A stretch of DNA of 64,000 nt from Rhexocercosporidium sp. MPI-PUGE-AT-0058 (Eukaryota; Ascomycota; Leotiomycetes; Helotiales). Both the position numbers and the translations under genes were made by a program. Shown here one piece after another: positions 1 through 9,816 of the stretch. Below the pieces are notes generated by a model. The model saw nothing but the letters and a program-made list of their open reading frames with translations, searched no databases and had not been told where the DNA came from. The stretch covers positions 62,001 through 126,000 of the forward strand of contig JAGTJL010000016.1 of the NCBI GenBank assembly GCA_020746875.1. Direction: 5' to 3'. The number at the start of each line of letters is the position of its first letter. Position 1 is the first letter of the stretch.

Positions 1-722
1 ATGTCCCAATCGCCATGATGGGAAGCGTTTTGGTCAATGGCATTCTGGGGTTCGGGTACGCACTCATGCTTCTCTTCTCCCTGGGCGACCTTCAAGAGCT
101 CCTCACTTCTCCGACTGGCTTCCCATTCATGCAACTGTTCCTCAATGTCACCAAGACCAAGGCTGGAGCAACTATCATGATCCTTCCCGTAACTTTGATC
201 GCAGTTGCTGCCAATTCTGCTGGATGTACCTCGACTTCCCGGACATTCTGGGCATTTGCTAGAGACTCTGCGACACCATTTCCAAAGTACTTTGCCCACG
301 TCAATACTTCGTTACAAATTCCAGTGCGATCCGTTGTTCTTGTCACCGTTGCCCAGATGATTCTCGGTTTCATCTACTTGGTCAACAGTACAGCATTCAA
401 TGCCATTCTATCCATGTCAATCCTGGGGATGTATGCATCGTACTTGTTGCCAATTGTTTACATGGCATTGTATGGCCGCAGAAATTTGGGCTCAGGAGAA
501 TATGGCCCGTTCAAGCTGGGTAAATCGCTCGGACCAGCCGTCAACATCGCTGCGATATGCTGGCTTCTGGTCGCGATTGTGTTTAGCACATTTCCGTCTG
601 TGCAGCCGGTGACGACAGAGAACATGAACTATGCTATCGCTGTTATGGGTGGGTGGGTGGTGGCTGGAGCAGCATTCTTCTTCGTCTCTGGCAAGCGTAC
701 GTATTCGGGGCCCAAAATATGA
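1..722 (+). CDS. Amino-acid/GABA permease (APC family), C-terminal part
   Basis: This is the last part of a membrane amino-acid permease of the fungal APC family (GABA/choline permease type), which imports amino acids or related amines across the plasma membrane. The reading frame is already open at the first bases of the window (frame from base 3) and ends with TGA at 720-722, so the true start lies outside. About 239 residues are visible. They contain several hydrophobic helices, the loop with small polar residues 'NSAGCTSTSRTFWAFARD' typical of this group, and the C-terminal pattern YGRRNL followed by GPFKLG, which fungal APC transporters carry before their last two helices. No frameshift or stop is seen. 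The substrate cannot be told from this part. It converges on the minus-strand regulator that ends at 874. Confidence 0.85.
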   Translation, partial: VPIAMMGSVLVNGILGFGYALMLLFSLGDLQELLTSPTGFPFMQLFLNVTKTKAGATIMILPVTLIAVAANSAGCTSTSRTFWAFARDSATPFPKYFAHVNTSLQIPVRSVVLVTVAQMILGFIYLVNSTAFNAILSMSILGMYASYLLPIVYMALYGRRNLGSGEYGPFKLGKSLGPAVNIAAICWLLVAIVFSTFPSVQPVTTENMNYAIAVMGGWVVAGAAFFFVSGKRTYSGPKI

Positions 723-873
723 TGGTGCATCAGTGGTCCAAGGCAATTGGCGACTTTCCACGGGTTGCAGGGAAATCTCCTACTCTCGAGGTGGATAGGT
801 GAGGCTACTGAAACGGTCATGATTTTTCATTGTCCTGAGATGTGCTGGTCATATTGTGTAGCACAGCAGAATT

Positions 874-3344
874 TCATCCAGCGTAGTTGTTTATATTGTC
901 CAGTCCATAACCGCCATCAAGCAGACCGCGGAGTTCAACGTCGAACGCAAAAAACTCATCTGAGGCATCTCCGAAATCTCGGAGAAATCCCCAGTCTTCA
1001 GTTGGCATTTGGGGGATCTGTTCCATTGTAGACGAGTGAATCCCATTTGATATTGGCGCGGGCGCGGGTGTAGTTGTACCAGATAGGTATCTCTGACCCT
1101 GGGATCCTTCTGGTGCTAGAAATGGAACCGAGTTAGATTTCAAAGTACCAAGATTGTTTAAGGATGTGACTCGTGAAGGCTAAGCCATCCTGTCGTGTAG
1201 AATCATTGGGGAAAACCAAAGATGGGGGTTATACTCACTAGGGGATCGTAGAGTTCTGGGTTTTGAATTATTCGGGACTTGTAGCTCCTGAGGTAGATCG
1301 AACACTGGGAGAAATCAATTACTGTTCTCCGTGTTGGAGGTCCAAATTAAACTTACTATCAGTCAACATCTGGTGACGAGTTCCAGCACTCTTCCAGGAC
1401 CTTCCAAGGATGGAAAGCCAGTGGATGCATAGTTTCAGACGCCTGTTCGTTTCGGAGGTTGGTTCTTTCGACATCTTGGTGTGGTACAAGAGAGTGCTCG
1501 CCGCAGTAAAGACGCTGAATACCATGTCACATGGCAGTCCCAATAAACGGTCGATGTACTTCTCAAGGACTGTGCAAATATTATTTGCTGCCTCCAGGCA
1601 TACATCGAGAGGATTCGGGGAGTCGGCTGATGCAGGGTTCAATGACCAACGTGCAATGAATGGACGATGGAGTAAAATTGTGCCGTGCCAATTGATCTGC
1701 TCTGGTCAGAGACCGAATCTTTGAAAAGTAGGTTTTACTTACAACGTAATTTGTAACAGATGCAGGGACTGATGTCAAGTCATTGCTCAAGTCAAGCCTA
1801 AGAGGCGATGCTTCCATTTGACTTTCCCACTCCTGGAAGACAGCCCAAAGTTCCATTCTCTTTGCCTGTCCAGCAACTTGATTCTCACGAATTGCTTTCC
1901 GAGCCTCGATGCCATAAATCTCTCGAGAGACCCTCTCAAAAGTCTTAGATAACTCTATGGTAGAATGAAAACCAGAGAGAGTCCGTAGCTTGATAGATGT
2001 GTTTCTGAATTGTCCAGAGTTTCGCTGACCTCCTCCTGCCTGAGCAGACATCAACTCGAACTCATCGGCTTCTGACACCGACGGATAGGGACAATCAGTT
2101 TCTTCTGCTCTCAACAGAACGGGCTTGCCCATATCAGATGAGATCATCTTATCCAGGGTATACAGATTCCACCACAATCTTGACTTGACTTCGACTTGTA
2201 TCGGATCGCCTGATTCATCTAGCCGATGCAAGCGTAAATCTACTGCCATCGCGGCCGCAAGAGAGCACAGGACAGCAGCTTGTGCATACTCGGCAACACC
2301 ATGTTGCTGTAGACAGAGAATTGTCAATACTTGGCAAGCTGTAATCGACGGCGTGAGTGCATTTATCATCTGCGGTTCCTTGTTCCCATCACTACCTTGC
2401 TGTAGGATGTCCAATGCCTCCTGCAAAAACTGACGTGGTTCCGGATACTTCTGGACGATGGCGTTTGGGGTATGTTGCGTTGGACTATCCACACAAGAGG
2501 CAATACAGAATATAGCTGCCACAAGAGCTGGGTGCATCATATCGGCTGGAGACGCATAGTCCAGAGACTAGAAGATATCCCAATGTCAGCGTCACTCTCC
2601 CTGCATGGTGCAATTACAAAGAAAATATTTATTAAGCTTGTTTTAGGGCAAGTGAAGAAGCGTTAAAGGGGCCTATCATTCGGAAGCAGCCTCAAGATGA
2701 CGAGCGGAAAGTACCCACGGTGTATAATGGTTTGTAGAGCATCGGCCACAACGGATGTAGGCAATTGAAATATGTCTGCAGTAGTCTAGAAGAGAGCTCC
2801 GGGGAGACATTGCGTACGGCACTGGCTGCTGGTCGAGGGGGCATTCGGGTGGTTTGGTTGTCCAAGACAGTATACGGGCTTAGAACAGCTGGCTTATGGG
2901 GTTGGTCGTCTCGGGAGGAGTAGGTTGGAGGGGGAGGACGTGGTCGCGGACTATCTCCAATGCTTGTTCTAGCTCTGCTTTGGAAGTTGTTAGTAATTGC
3001 ATAGATGTGTGAGCAAATCATTCTTTGCCAGGCTAGTCCTAGACCTTGCGACTTTGCTACGAGTTCAATGTCATTGTCGCGGGTTGGGTACGGCATTAAG
3101 TGCATTACTCCTCTCCAGCCGAACCAGACTAACCTGCGCTTCGATATTCCGTAGGTACAGTCGATCTGTTTGTATTGACAAGGCGTACAAGTGGGATAGG
3201 TGCCATCGCACTGTACAAGTATTGTAAGCCATCTGCAAGAGACCCTTGGAGGAATGGAGGAGTACTTACCTTCACCTTCTTCAACCCACACGGCTGACAA
3301 GCCTGGGAGACGCGCTTGCGCGGTGGTGGTAGTGGATCCGACAT
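874..3344 (-). CDS. Zn(II)2Cys6 transcription factor, 7 exons
   Basis: Probable nuclear DNA-binding regulator of the Gal4 type. Exons as read on the minus strand: 3344-3270, 3210-3134, 2974-2719, 2567-1743, 1696-1357, 1304-1239 and 1115-874. They join in phase into 626 residues. The zinc cluster has cysteines at residues 16, 19, 26, 33, 36 and 43, and intron 1 splits it after the third base of codon 25. A proline-rich linker follows, then 'HPLWPMLYKPLYT', which opens the fungal-specific regulator domain (PF04082-like). Exon 4 carries the domain core, with an LHRLDE motif and a WWNLYTLD helix. Exon 6 reads MFDLPQELQVP, and the tail contains a short acidic, aromatic region. Intron 2 is 159 nt with no stop, so it could be read through, but its donor, CTAAC branch site and CAG acceptor argue that it is spliced. 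The target genes are unknown; the neighbouring glucanase and permease are candidates by position only. Confidence 0.82.
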
Positions 3345-3754
3345 GGCGAGTAACGATGGGGACCAATCTCAGAAAGTCAATATTCCTCCGTGGCTTCGCG
3401 ATTTCTGCTGGCTCGGTGGACTGGGTAACGGGTGTCGTGGGGGATTATGATAGTTGTCCGATGCAAGTCTCCGGCCTCCGGATAAAGTCGAGCCGTCGGG
3501 TATTCGGGAACGACGGGCGCTTACAACACAGCCAGCGCTTGGGCACGGTCCTGCCGAAGTGATACAGTCTGGGTGTCTTTTCGATCGAGAGAACTGAGGT
3601 CCGTGAATTCAGAGGACGCAGTGAAAGACATCTATTCGCAATTGTACATTCCAGATATACGGTTTCCGCTAACATCTTCAAGTTCAAATATCTTCAGCAT
3701 GATCGTCGAACCGGAAGCCTCTAGAGAATAACTCCTCGACACAAGATCTCAATC
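3345..3754. other. Intergenic, regulator promoter and GH64 3' flank
   Basis: This is about 410 bp between two genes that are both on the minus strand. It should hold the promoter of the Zn2Cys6 regulator and the 3' untranslated region of the glucanase. The open frames here overlap each other on both strands and show no recognisable protein. I see no repeat. Confidence 0.5.
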
Positions 3755-5013
3755 TCATCCGATAGTCACCAGCAAAGACTTCGGATTCCCATTGACAAAA
3801 CCAGACTGATCAACTCCACCCCCACCAGCCGGCACATCGTCGTAAGGGAACGCATAGCCCCTCCCATCAATATTCGCCTCGTGAACCAATCTAGCATAAT
3901 GGTTCGTGACAGGCAGCTGATAATAATCTGAGACCTTTTCAGCGTTCGGATGGACCTGCTCATTCAGCAACGTGGTCCTATTGAAGCCTGCACTAATCCG
4001 TGCAGTCAGAGGTCCCAGGGCTCCAGCATTGTTCGCGAAGGGACCGGAACTGCATCCGAAGATGTCGGCGGTGGATGGTTTGCTGAATGAACCTATGCCG
4101 GGGAATTCGAGCTGGCCGTTCCCGCAGTGGCCATCGACTTTGCCCCATTGGGCTTGCGTGTCGATTGCGAGAGGGCATTTGCTGTACTTCTCCCAGACTT
4201 GGTTGACGTAGGGTTCGAAATAGCCTTTGAAGAGGTTTCCTCCTGTCATCACGATTCCGTTGTTGGGACTCATGACCCGCAATGGCTTTCTGTCGGAAAG
4301 AAAAGTAAGCTGCGATCTTGAAAATAGGCTGTAAACTTGATGAAACTTACCCATTGGCTTCATAAACAAGCTTACTCCAGTCTTTATTCTCTTGGGCTCG
4401 CAATCCGTCAACAACATGCTGGAGACCATCCGGTTTCAGCCCAAGAACCTTTTGCTCGGCCCCATCTTTAGGCGTGAAAGTCAACGACACTGACAAGCTG
4501 ACAAAATCAACATAGCTGATATTGGCGTAGATTGAATTGTTTGCAAATGTGAACTCGCAGAAGTCCCAAGTCAGGTTGATGTTGGGATCCGAGGGGTTTG
4601 ATATCGATGGCTCGACCAAAGCGGGGCCGGGATTGACGAGGAACTTTACAACAGTGATTAGCAAATCTTTGACTTGGTTTTTATGTAGCACATAGAACGC
4701 AGTCGCACCAATTCCGAAACACTAAGAACAAACTTGCCTTCAATTCGCTATCAACCGAGAACCATATCCTTCCACCAGCAAGTTGAGGGATGGTAACAGT
4801 GATAGTACTTCCAGAAGCACCCAACTTTATCGAGCAATTCTCCAACAACGGCTGGAGGATTTTGGAAGGTGAATCAGGATAGTACGGAGTTTTACCGTCA
4901 GCTTTCATCACGCAGACATGGTTTCCTTTGTCGAGAGCGAGGCCGGTGATATAAGCATACGCGTTATTGGACTTGGTCCGGTTTTGAAGTTGGATGTCCA
5001 TGGTTGGAGACAT
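3755..5013 (-). CDS. Glycoside hydrolase family 64 beta-1,3-glucanase
   Basis: Likely beta-1,3-glucanase of the GH64 (laminaripentaose-producing, thaumatin-like fold) family, cleaving beta-1,3-glucan. Exons are 5013-4738, 4643-4351 and 4289-3755, giving 367 residues. Recognisable family segments are YAYITG near the start, GGRIWFSVD, 'NPGPALVEPSISNPSDPN', WDFCEFTF, SPNNGIVMTGG in exon 3, and a C-terminal NHYARLVHEAN/GYAFPYDDV segment. Intron 1 (4737-4644, 94 nt) begins with GCAAGT rather than GT, that is a GC-AG intron; no in-phase GT alternative joins the conserved segments. No signal peptide follows the ATG at 5013. The frame stays open upstream to an AG near 5080 and encodes an Ala/Lys/Ser-rich stretch, so a further 5' exon and a different start are possible. 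The reading is otherwise undamaged. Confidence 0.82.
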
Positions 5014-5542
5014 GCTTGCTGAAGGTGTTGGGATTGTGGATGCTGTCGACTTTGCGGATTTGGCTGCACCGAGGATTTTCTGGCGAGGTGAGTCTATATC
5101 CTAAGATTGGGAGATGGGGACAGACCTAGAATAAAGGCATGGAAGGCGTAGATGGAGGACTTGGATTTAAAAAGACAGGAGTCTTTCAACTAGAAACTCA
5201 ATAACTAGAGAGGGAGTCCAGCAATCCTTGTATTTGCTTTCTTGCCTTCCTCAAGGTGAACAGCCAGCTTGATGTTCCACAGAAACAGCCTGGAACAACC
5301 TCGCTAGCTACCTTGGACTGGTATATGGTCGAGATTGTTATGGTATGGTGTCACCGCGAGACTATTGATTGTTAGCTTGACAGATTTCGGGGAAAATGAA
5401 AAGTATCTAGGTATCCAAATACAATTGAGAAAGGGTTGTTATTGATGCCGATAGTGACATTTCAGAATCTTGGAATTCTTGGAACCAAGGTAGCGTCATT
5501 ATCAAGACTTCTTGCTGACTAATGCGGGGTGGTCTTCTAATA
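5014..5542. other. Intergenic, GH64 promoter side up to the transposon
   Basis: This is about 530 bp upstream of the glucanase. It may contain an additional short 5' exon of that gene (an AG with an open frame near 5080). It ends at the TA dinucleotide 5541-5542, which is the left target-site duplication of the transposon. Nothing else is recognised. Confidence 0.5.
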
Positions 5543-5583
5543 ACGTAGGTGGTAAGCGACCCGTGCACGTAAGGGACCCGTGT
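5543..5583 (+). repeat. Left terminal inverted repeat (41 bp)
   Basis: This is the exact reverse complement of 7363-7403; identity is lost at the 42nd base. It contains two near-identical 14-base words, GTAAGCGACCCGTG and GTAAGGGACCCGTG, with start points 17 bases apart. Confidence 0.95.
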
Positions 5584-6132
5584 ACGTCCCCCCACCTACC
5601 CTAATAAAAAATACTAGTATTATTTAACACGTAATTATAAGCTCTTAAAACCAGTTCTATTCTACTGTATACGTATAAGGCATGTACGGGCAGTATGCTC
5701 AACTAATCTACATATACTATACATACGCACAGCGCGCGGTTGTGGCTCTTTAGGTAAATCCACCTCTCTACCTATAGGCCCGTTTTCAGCTGTTTCTATT
5801 AGTTTTATACCCTACTAAACTGTAAGAACTCCTCTAAATTGTATAAAGGACCTCTTTATTACTCTCTTCCTCTTTTAACGTTGATTTTCGGCCCGTAATT
5901 GCCTATTCTCTTCTACAAGAACTGTGTTAGTATGCATAGCTATTTTCGCGCATTTAATTAGCTGCTAAAATGCCGATTCTGTAGGACTAGAAGGGATATC
6001 TGGGTACATGCGACGTTATAGAGACTCTTTAATTGACTTTGCTTAAAGATTTACTGCTTTCGGGTGCTATAGTGTCTCTGGAATCCATTGCTATAGTAGT
6101 ATAAATACTAATAGAAGAGTAAGTATACGGAT

Positions 6133-7296
6133 TTAAGTATTGAGTTTTGAGAGCACCCGATCTGGATCGTATAGTACTAATCCAGTAGCTGTAAAACCAC
6201 TACGTGCAATAGCAAGAGTCATAGCCTCTATACGTACTCTATTATATGCTGTAAGGAAGTCTGGCTTATCAATATAGTTAACTCCATCACGCATCAATTG
6301 CTCAATTTGACGCCCGTACGCCCGTTTTAAGGTCGCAAAACAATTAATATCCAATAGTTGTAAGAGGTGTGAGCTATGCGACGGCATACAAAGCGTAATA
6401 ATCTTATGCTCTCTAGTAAAGAGGTCGAAATCCGGTGTTATATGACTTCTATGCCCATCTAGAATCAAAAGTCTGTATACCCCCTTCGTACGTAGCGCTG
6501 TATACGGCTCAAATACAGGAATAAGCCATAGAAGACTTAACTGGTCATTAGTCTACTCCTTTTCACTAAGTGCAATTACCTAATCGCGTGGTAAATCACT
6601 GTTATACCACGTAAAAATATGCACCTTTCCCTTAAGGATAATCACCGAAGGAGGCCTATTACCTATAGAGTTAATTGACTTAATAGCTGTAACCCATTCG
6701 CGATTCCTTAATTATATAGCAACTGCTCTACCTGCTCTTTTAAAGCCTGAAACTACCTTAGCAGTAGCTATTACTCCCATCTAAAAGCCCGTCTTATTAA
6801 AGTTATATATATCCTTTTTTAAGATGCCGTATTTCGCAATTGTATTCCGTATAAGGTCAAACTAGGCCCGTATAATTAAGACATCTTCACAGAGAGCACG
6901 CTAGTAATCGTATTTTTGTGTATATTTCAATTAGAGGTTGTTGTGCCGCTTAATATAGTTGTAAACCTATTTATGACTAATAACAATAGCTAGAACTTCA
7001 TCCGCGCCAGCGCGTTTTGAGAGTAGTAAATTGGCCATTGCGCGTATAAATTGGAGTCCTATAGGTAGACCTCTTTCAATTATAGCTAATATCTATTGCT
7101 TAAGGGTTTGCTCCTTTAAATCCGTGAGTTTTCTGCTTTTGGGTTGAGAATCGCGTTTTGAAAGGACCCCTTTGACGCGACCGAGGGAAGTCGAATACGG
7201 TGCATTATACGAGCTACAAGCCGCTCTAAGAAATGAGAATTGGCCTCGTTGATGCGCCTATATAGCTAAAGCAATTCGCCCTTCGTTTTAAGCCAT
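6133..7296 (-). pseudogene. DDE transposase (DDE_1, pogo/Fot1-like), RIP-dead
   Basis: Read on the minus strand from the ATG at 7296, one frame runs 388 codons to the stop at 6133 without any insertion or deletion but with about ten internal stops, all TAG or TAA. Each stop is explained by one transition: CAA or CAG to TAA or TAG (for example codon 3), or TGG to TAG, for example in the segments RD-stop-VIALSEKE and E-stop-TND. The last third is open and shows the DDE_1 signature: LILDGHRSH, then MPSHSSHLLQLLD with the final catalytic Asp region, then CFATLKRAYG. The first catalytic motif, normally YNFDETGFQMGV, here reads YNFNKTGF-stop-MGV (codon at 6798-6796), so the first catalytic Asp has become Asn and the following Glu has become Lys. 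The element cannot move itself. Confidence 0.88.
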
Positions 7297-7362
7297 TTGG
7301 ATAATAATTGGTCGAGTTATTAGTATTGTTGTGAAGAGAGTCACGAAAATGTGGGGGAAAAA

Positions 7363-7403
7363 ACACGGGTCCCTTACGTGCACGGGTCGCTTACCACCTA
7401 CGT
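7363..7403 (-). repeat. Right terminal inverted repeat (41 bp)
   Basis: This is the exact reverse complement of 5543-5583, followed by the TA target duplication at 7404-7405. It contains the same doubled 14-base word as the left end. Confidence 0.95.
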
Positions 7404-7405
7404 TA

Positions 7406-7943
7406 TTGGGAAGCGATAAACAAAAGATAGCTGATCAAGACAGTCCATAGAGTTCATTGGCCTCTATCCGATATATGGTGTAATACAACCACCTCCTGAC
7501 AGGACTAATTAGCGTCACTTTTTGCAAAAACAGTCACGCAGGGTCACTTAGTAGGGTAGTGATACTTACCTAAGCTAGGTAAATATTTTCCCGCAAGCTA
7601 TAGTACAAGTAAGATTGCTAGTAGACTTTGACCCTCTTATCAAATTAAGTTCAATAGTAGAGAAAACTGAAGAAGGTCAGAAATCGCAAGAGCAAGGGCG
7701 AGAACATAAAGGCGTCCTGGCTCACGTGACTGGCTGTTCAGGATTCAAGAGCTCAAGATATGCGTTTCTTCCCAGCGCCTTCACTAGAGAGATTGTAGCT
7801 TAATGAATTTTGAGATCTGAGTCTATCGCTATGTTTTTTTGAAGTTGGTCTGCGTCGTCAAGTACTTGAGTATTGAAAGGCATTACTTTCTTTAACTTCC
7901 TCAGGGTTTAACTTCAAGCCCTGTACTTGAAATTTTTGAGTGC
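7406..7943. other. AT-rich flank between transposon and decayed gene
   Basis: This is about 540 bp with no convincing coding sequence. A 62-codon plus-strand frame at 7615-7803 has no recognisable content. The base composition resembles that of the transposon, so RIP may have leaked into it. Confidence 0.4.
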
Positions 7944-9650
7944 CTAAAAATCTTCTATTCTCATTAAATTGAATCGTATGTCTTTAGGTTTGCCATATCT
8001 ATCGTTCAAGCTTCCTTTGTGTGACATGCTGTCAATTCCATACCAATCTGCAAAATCGACAGAAGAGGGGTTCGCTTACGAGTCAACACTTGCACCGCCG
8101 ATGACCACGTCAATATACATGCTTGGAGCTTCATTAATATCTGAGCACTGTATAGCTAATAATTCAACATTGATGTCGCCACGCTTGGCTTTCATTGCAT
8201 TAGCTTCTTTGCCGCCTGTTGCATAAGAGAAAAAGACAGTGTCTGAACTTAATAAGAGTATGTTTTGTATTCCAGCAAGCCAGATAGATCCCTGACTCAG
8301 CTACCTCTCGTCCCGAAAAGTCTGCATCCATAGATCTAAAGTATTCACTCCACTTAAACCATCACTCTCTTCCCTAGAACCTCGCTCTGCTCGGACGCTA
8401 AGCTCTTTTGCGAACCTCGTCCATCACCCCGATTCCCTCGTACCATTTCCATCAACGCGTCCCAGCGATGACGTAGTTAGTGAAACCGTAAACTCAGAAG
8501 CTGTGCTCGAAGGTGATGGCGATGCAGACCATTCTTCTAGTAATCCTTCGAAGAGGAGCCAGTTGGAATCGATCTGGGGTGCTGGCCGGGCTTCTTGCTC
8601 TGCCCACAAGTGTTCACGCTCATGTGCACGTCTTCGCTTAGACTGTGAGTGATTGCTTGACATTTTGAAACACTTGAAAATGAGTTAGATGAGTTCGATG
8701 GCGATGAGTGAGAAGTGCCCTCCATTTGTGTCGGTGGCAAGTATAAACAATCATCAGGTATACTTGATGAACATGAAACGGTAGTCTGGGGGCGAACCAG
8801 CGTACGTTTGCGTTTATATCTAGGTTGCTGTCCAGGCCAGGATGAATTTTCTTCAGGTGTTCTGGAATTCAGATTTGGTGAAGTTGCCGTGCTGCAGATA
8901 TGTGGATTTGGGAGGTCGCAGTGACAGAGGCGTGTGATTTGGGAAGATTTAAAAGGGATTTCAGAGCCAGTCAGCCATAATTCATGGCTCCTGTCTTTCC
9001 AATCCATACAGAAAGCAGTCTTGGGGGTTTCGGTACATCGTACGACGCAGAATCTGTCTTTCCAGTCGTCACAGAATATAGGCTTGAACATATTTGCTCC
9101 ACTTTCAGACTTTGCTTTTTTGCGTTGAATTTGGGCAGCACTAGTAAATGAAACTTCGAGTCATATCCAAGACCTAGTATCTAACTAGAAACTGACATCT
9201 AAATGTGCATTAATGATGTTTTAATTCTTCAAAGTTTCCACAGGTTTCCCATTTCCGGCTTACCTGATTCGTATTGTCCAATGGATGGAATGCCTTCAGA
9301 TATGCGTTAATCAAGATCTAGTCCTCAACATGTTCGGTCAGCAACGCATCTCCCGACAACAAACTGCTCTCACAACTCATTATCTTGGCCCGAGATTCAA
9401 TTCCGCTGTCTCTGCGATTCGATATCCGAACCAGAGCGACGATCTCGGCTTTATGGTTGTATGCATCCCTTTTGAGTTAGTACCTTCGGCCAGGATGCTG
9501 TAGGAAGACCCCGCACCCTTGACTTCGACCGAATTTGTCGAAGCCGGAAATGTATTCCCATCTTGCCAACTGGTCCAGTCAAAGCGAACTCGGATGATGA
9601 AGCATTTTCCCCAAGCACAATTAGGAACGTTCAACAGAGACACCGCTGTG
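7944..9650 (-). pseudogene. Decayed gene of unknown function
   Basis: Several minus-strand segments look protein-coding but lie in different frames. In order these are: 9650-9380 (contains 'WTSWQDGNTFPASTNSVEVKG' and SSLWFGYRIAETAELNLGP); a segment continuing in another frame to a GTAAGC donor near 9264 (SCESSLLSGDALLTEHVED, then TAG, then ILINAYLKAFHPLDNTNQ); 9133-8663 (two copies of an FCxDWKDR motif, then Ser-rich sequence); and 8663-8296 (SKRRRAHEREHLWAEQEARP, IDSNWLLFEGLLEEW, a TGA, then WTRFAKELSVRAERG and LDLWMQTFRDER). The last is 8284-7944, with an intron around 8080-8030 (LLLSSDTVFFSYATGGKEAN, INVELLAIQCSD, SMYIDVVIGGASVDS, KGSLNDRYGKPKDIRFN, stop TAG). At least two frame changes and two internal stops separate the pieces. 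I do not recognise the family. The coding look of the pieces is my reading, not a search result. Confidence 0.42.
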
Positions 9651-9816
9651 CGGCGATGCCCAGTCGCATATGTACTTGCACTACCCCACCAAATGCGGGG
9701 TATTTAGCTCGGAGGGCAAAGCTTCAGAAGACAATATCTTTAGCAAATTCCCAGGCGTATGTTTACCTGTTGGGCAAGATCTTGCTTTGAACTTCGAAAA
9801 CCAGTCATTGGTCAAT

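Larger units (their letters stand above)
5543..7403 (-). mobile_element. Pogo/Fot1-like DNA transposon, RIP-inactivated, complete ends
   Basis: A 1,861-bp element bounded by perfect 41-bp terminal inverted repeats (5543-5583 and 7363-7403) and flanked on both sides by a TA dinucleotide (5541-5542, 7404-7405), the target duplication of the Tc1/mariner-pogo superfamily. It encodes one transposase on the minus strand (7296-6133), broken only by nonsense codons. The body is AT-rich and TA-rich compared with the neighbours, as expected after repeat-induced point mutation. The 5' gap between end and ATG is 66 bp; the 3' part between stop and left end is about 550 bp and has no gene. The ends are intact, so a related active transposase could in principle still recognise them. 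Confidence 0.9.

Noticed and set aside
2692..3366. Regulator exons 2 and 3 read as one continuous 224-codon frame
   Set aside because: The middle 159 nt have donor, CTAAC branch point and acceptor and carry an atypical peptide; they are better read as an intron despite being a multiple of three.
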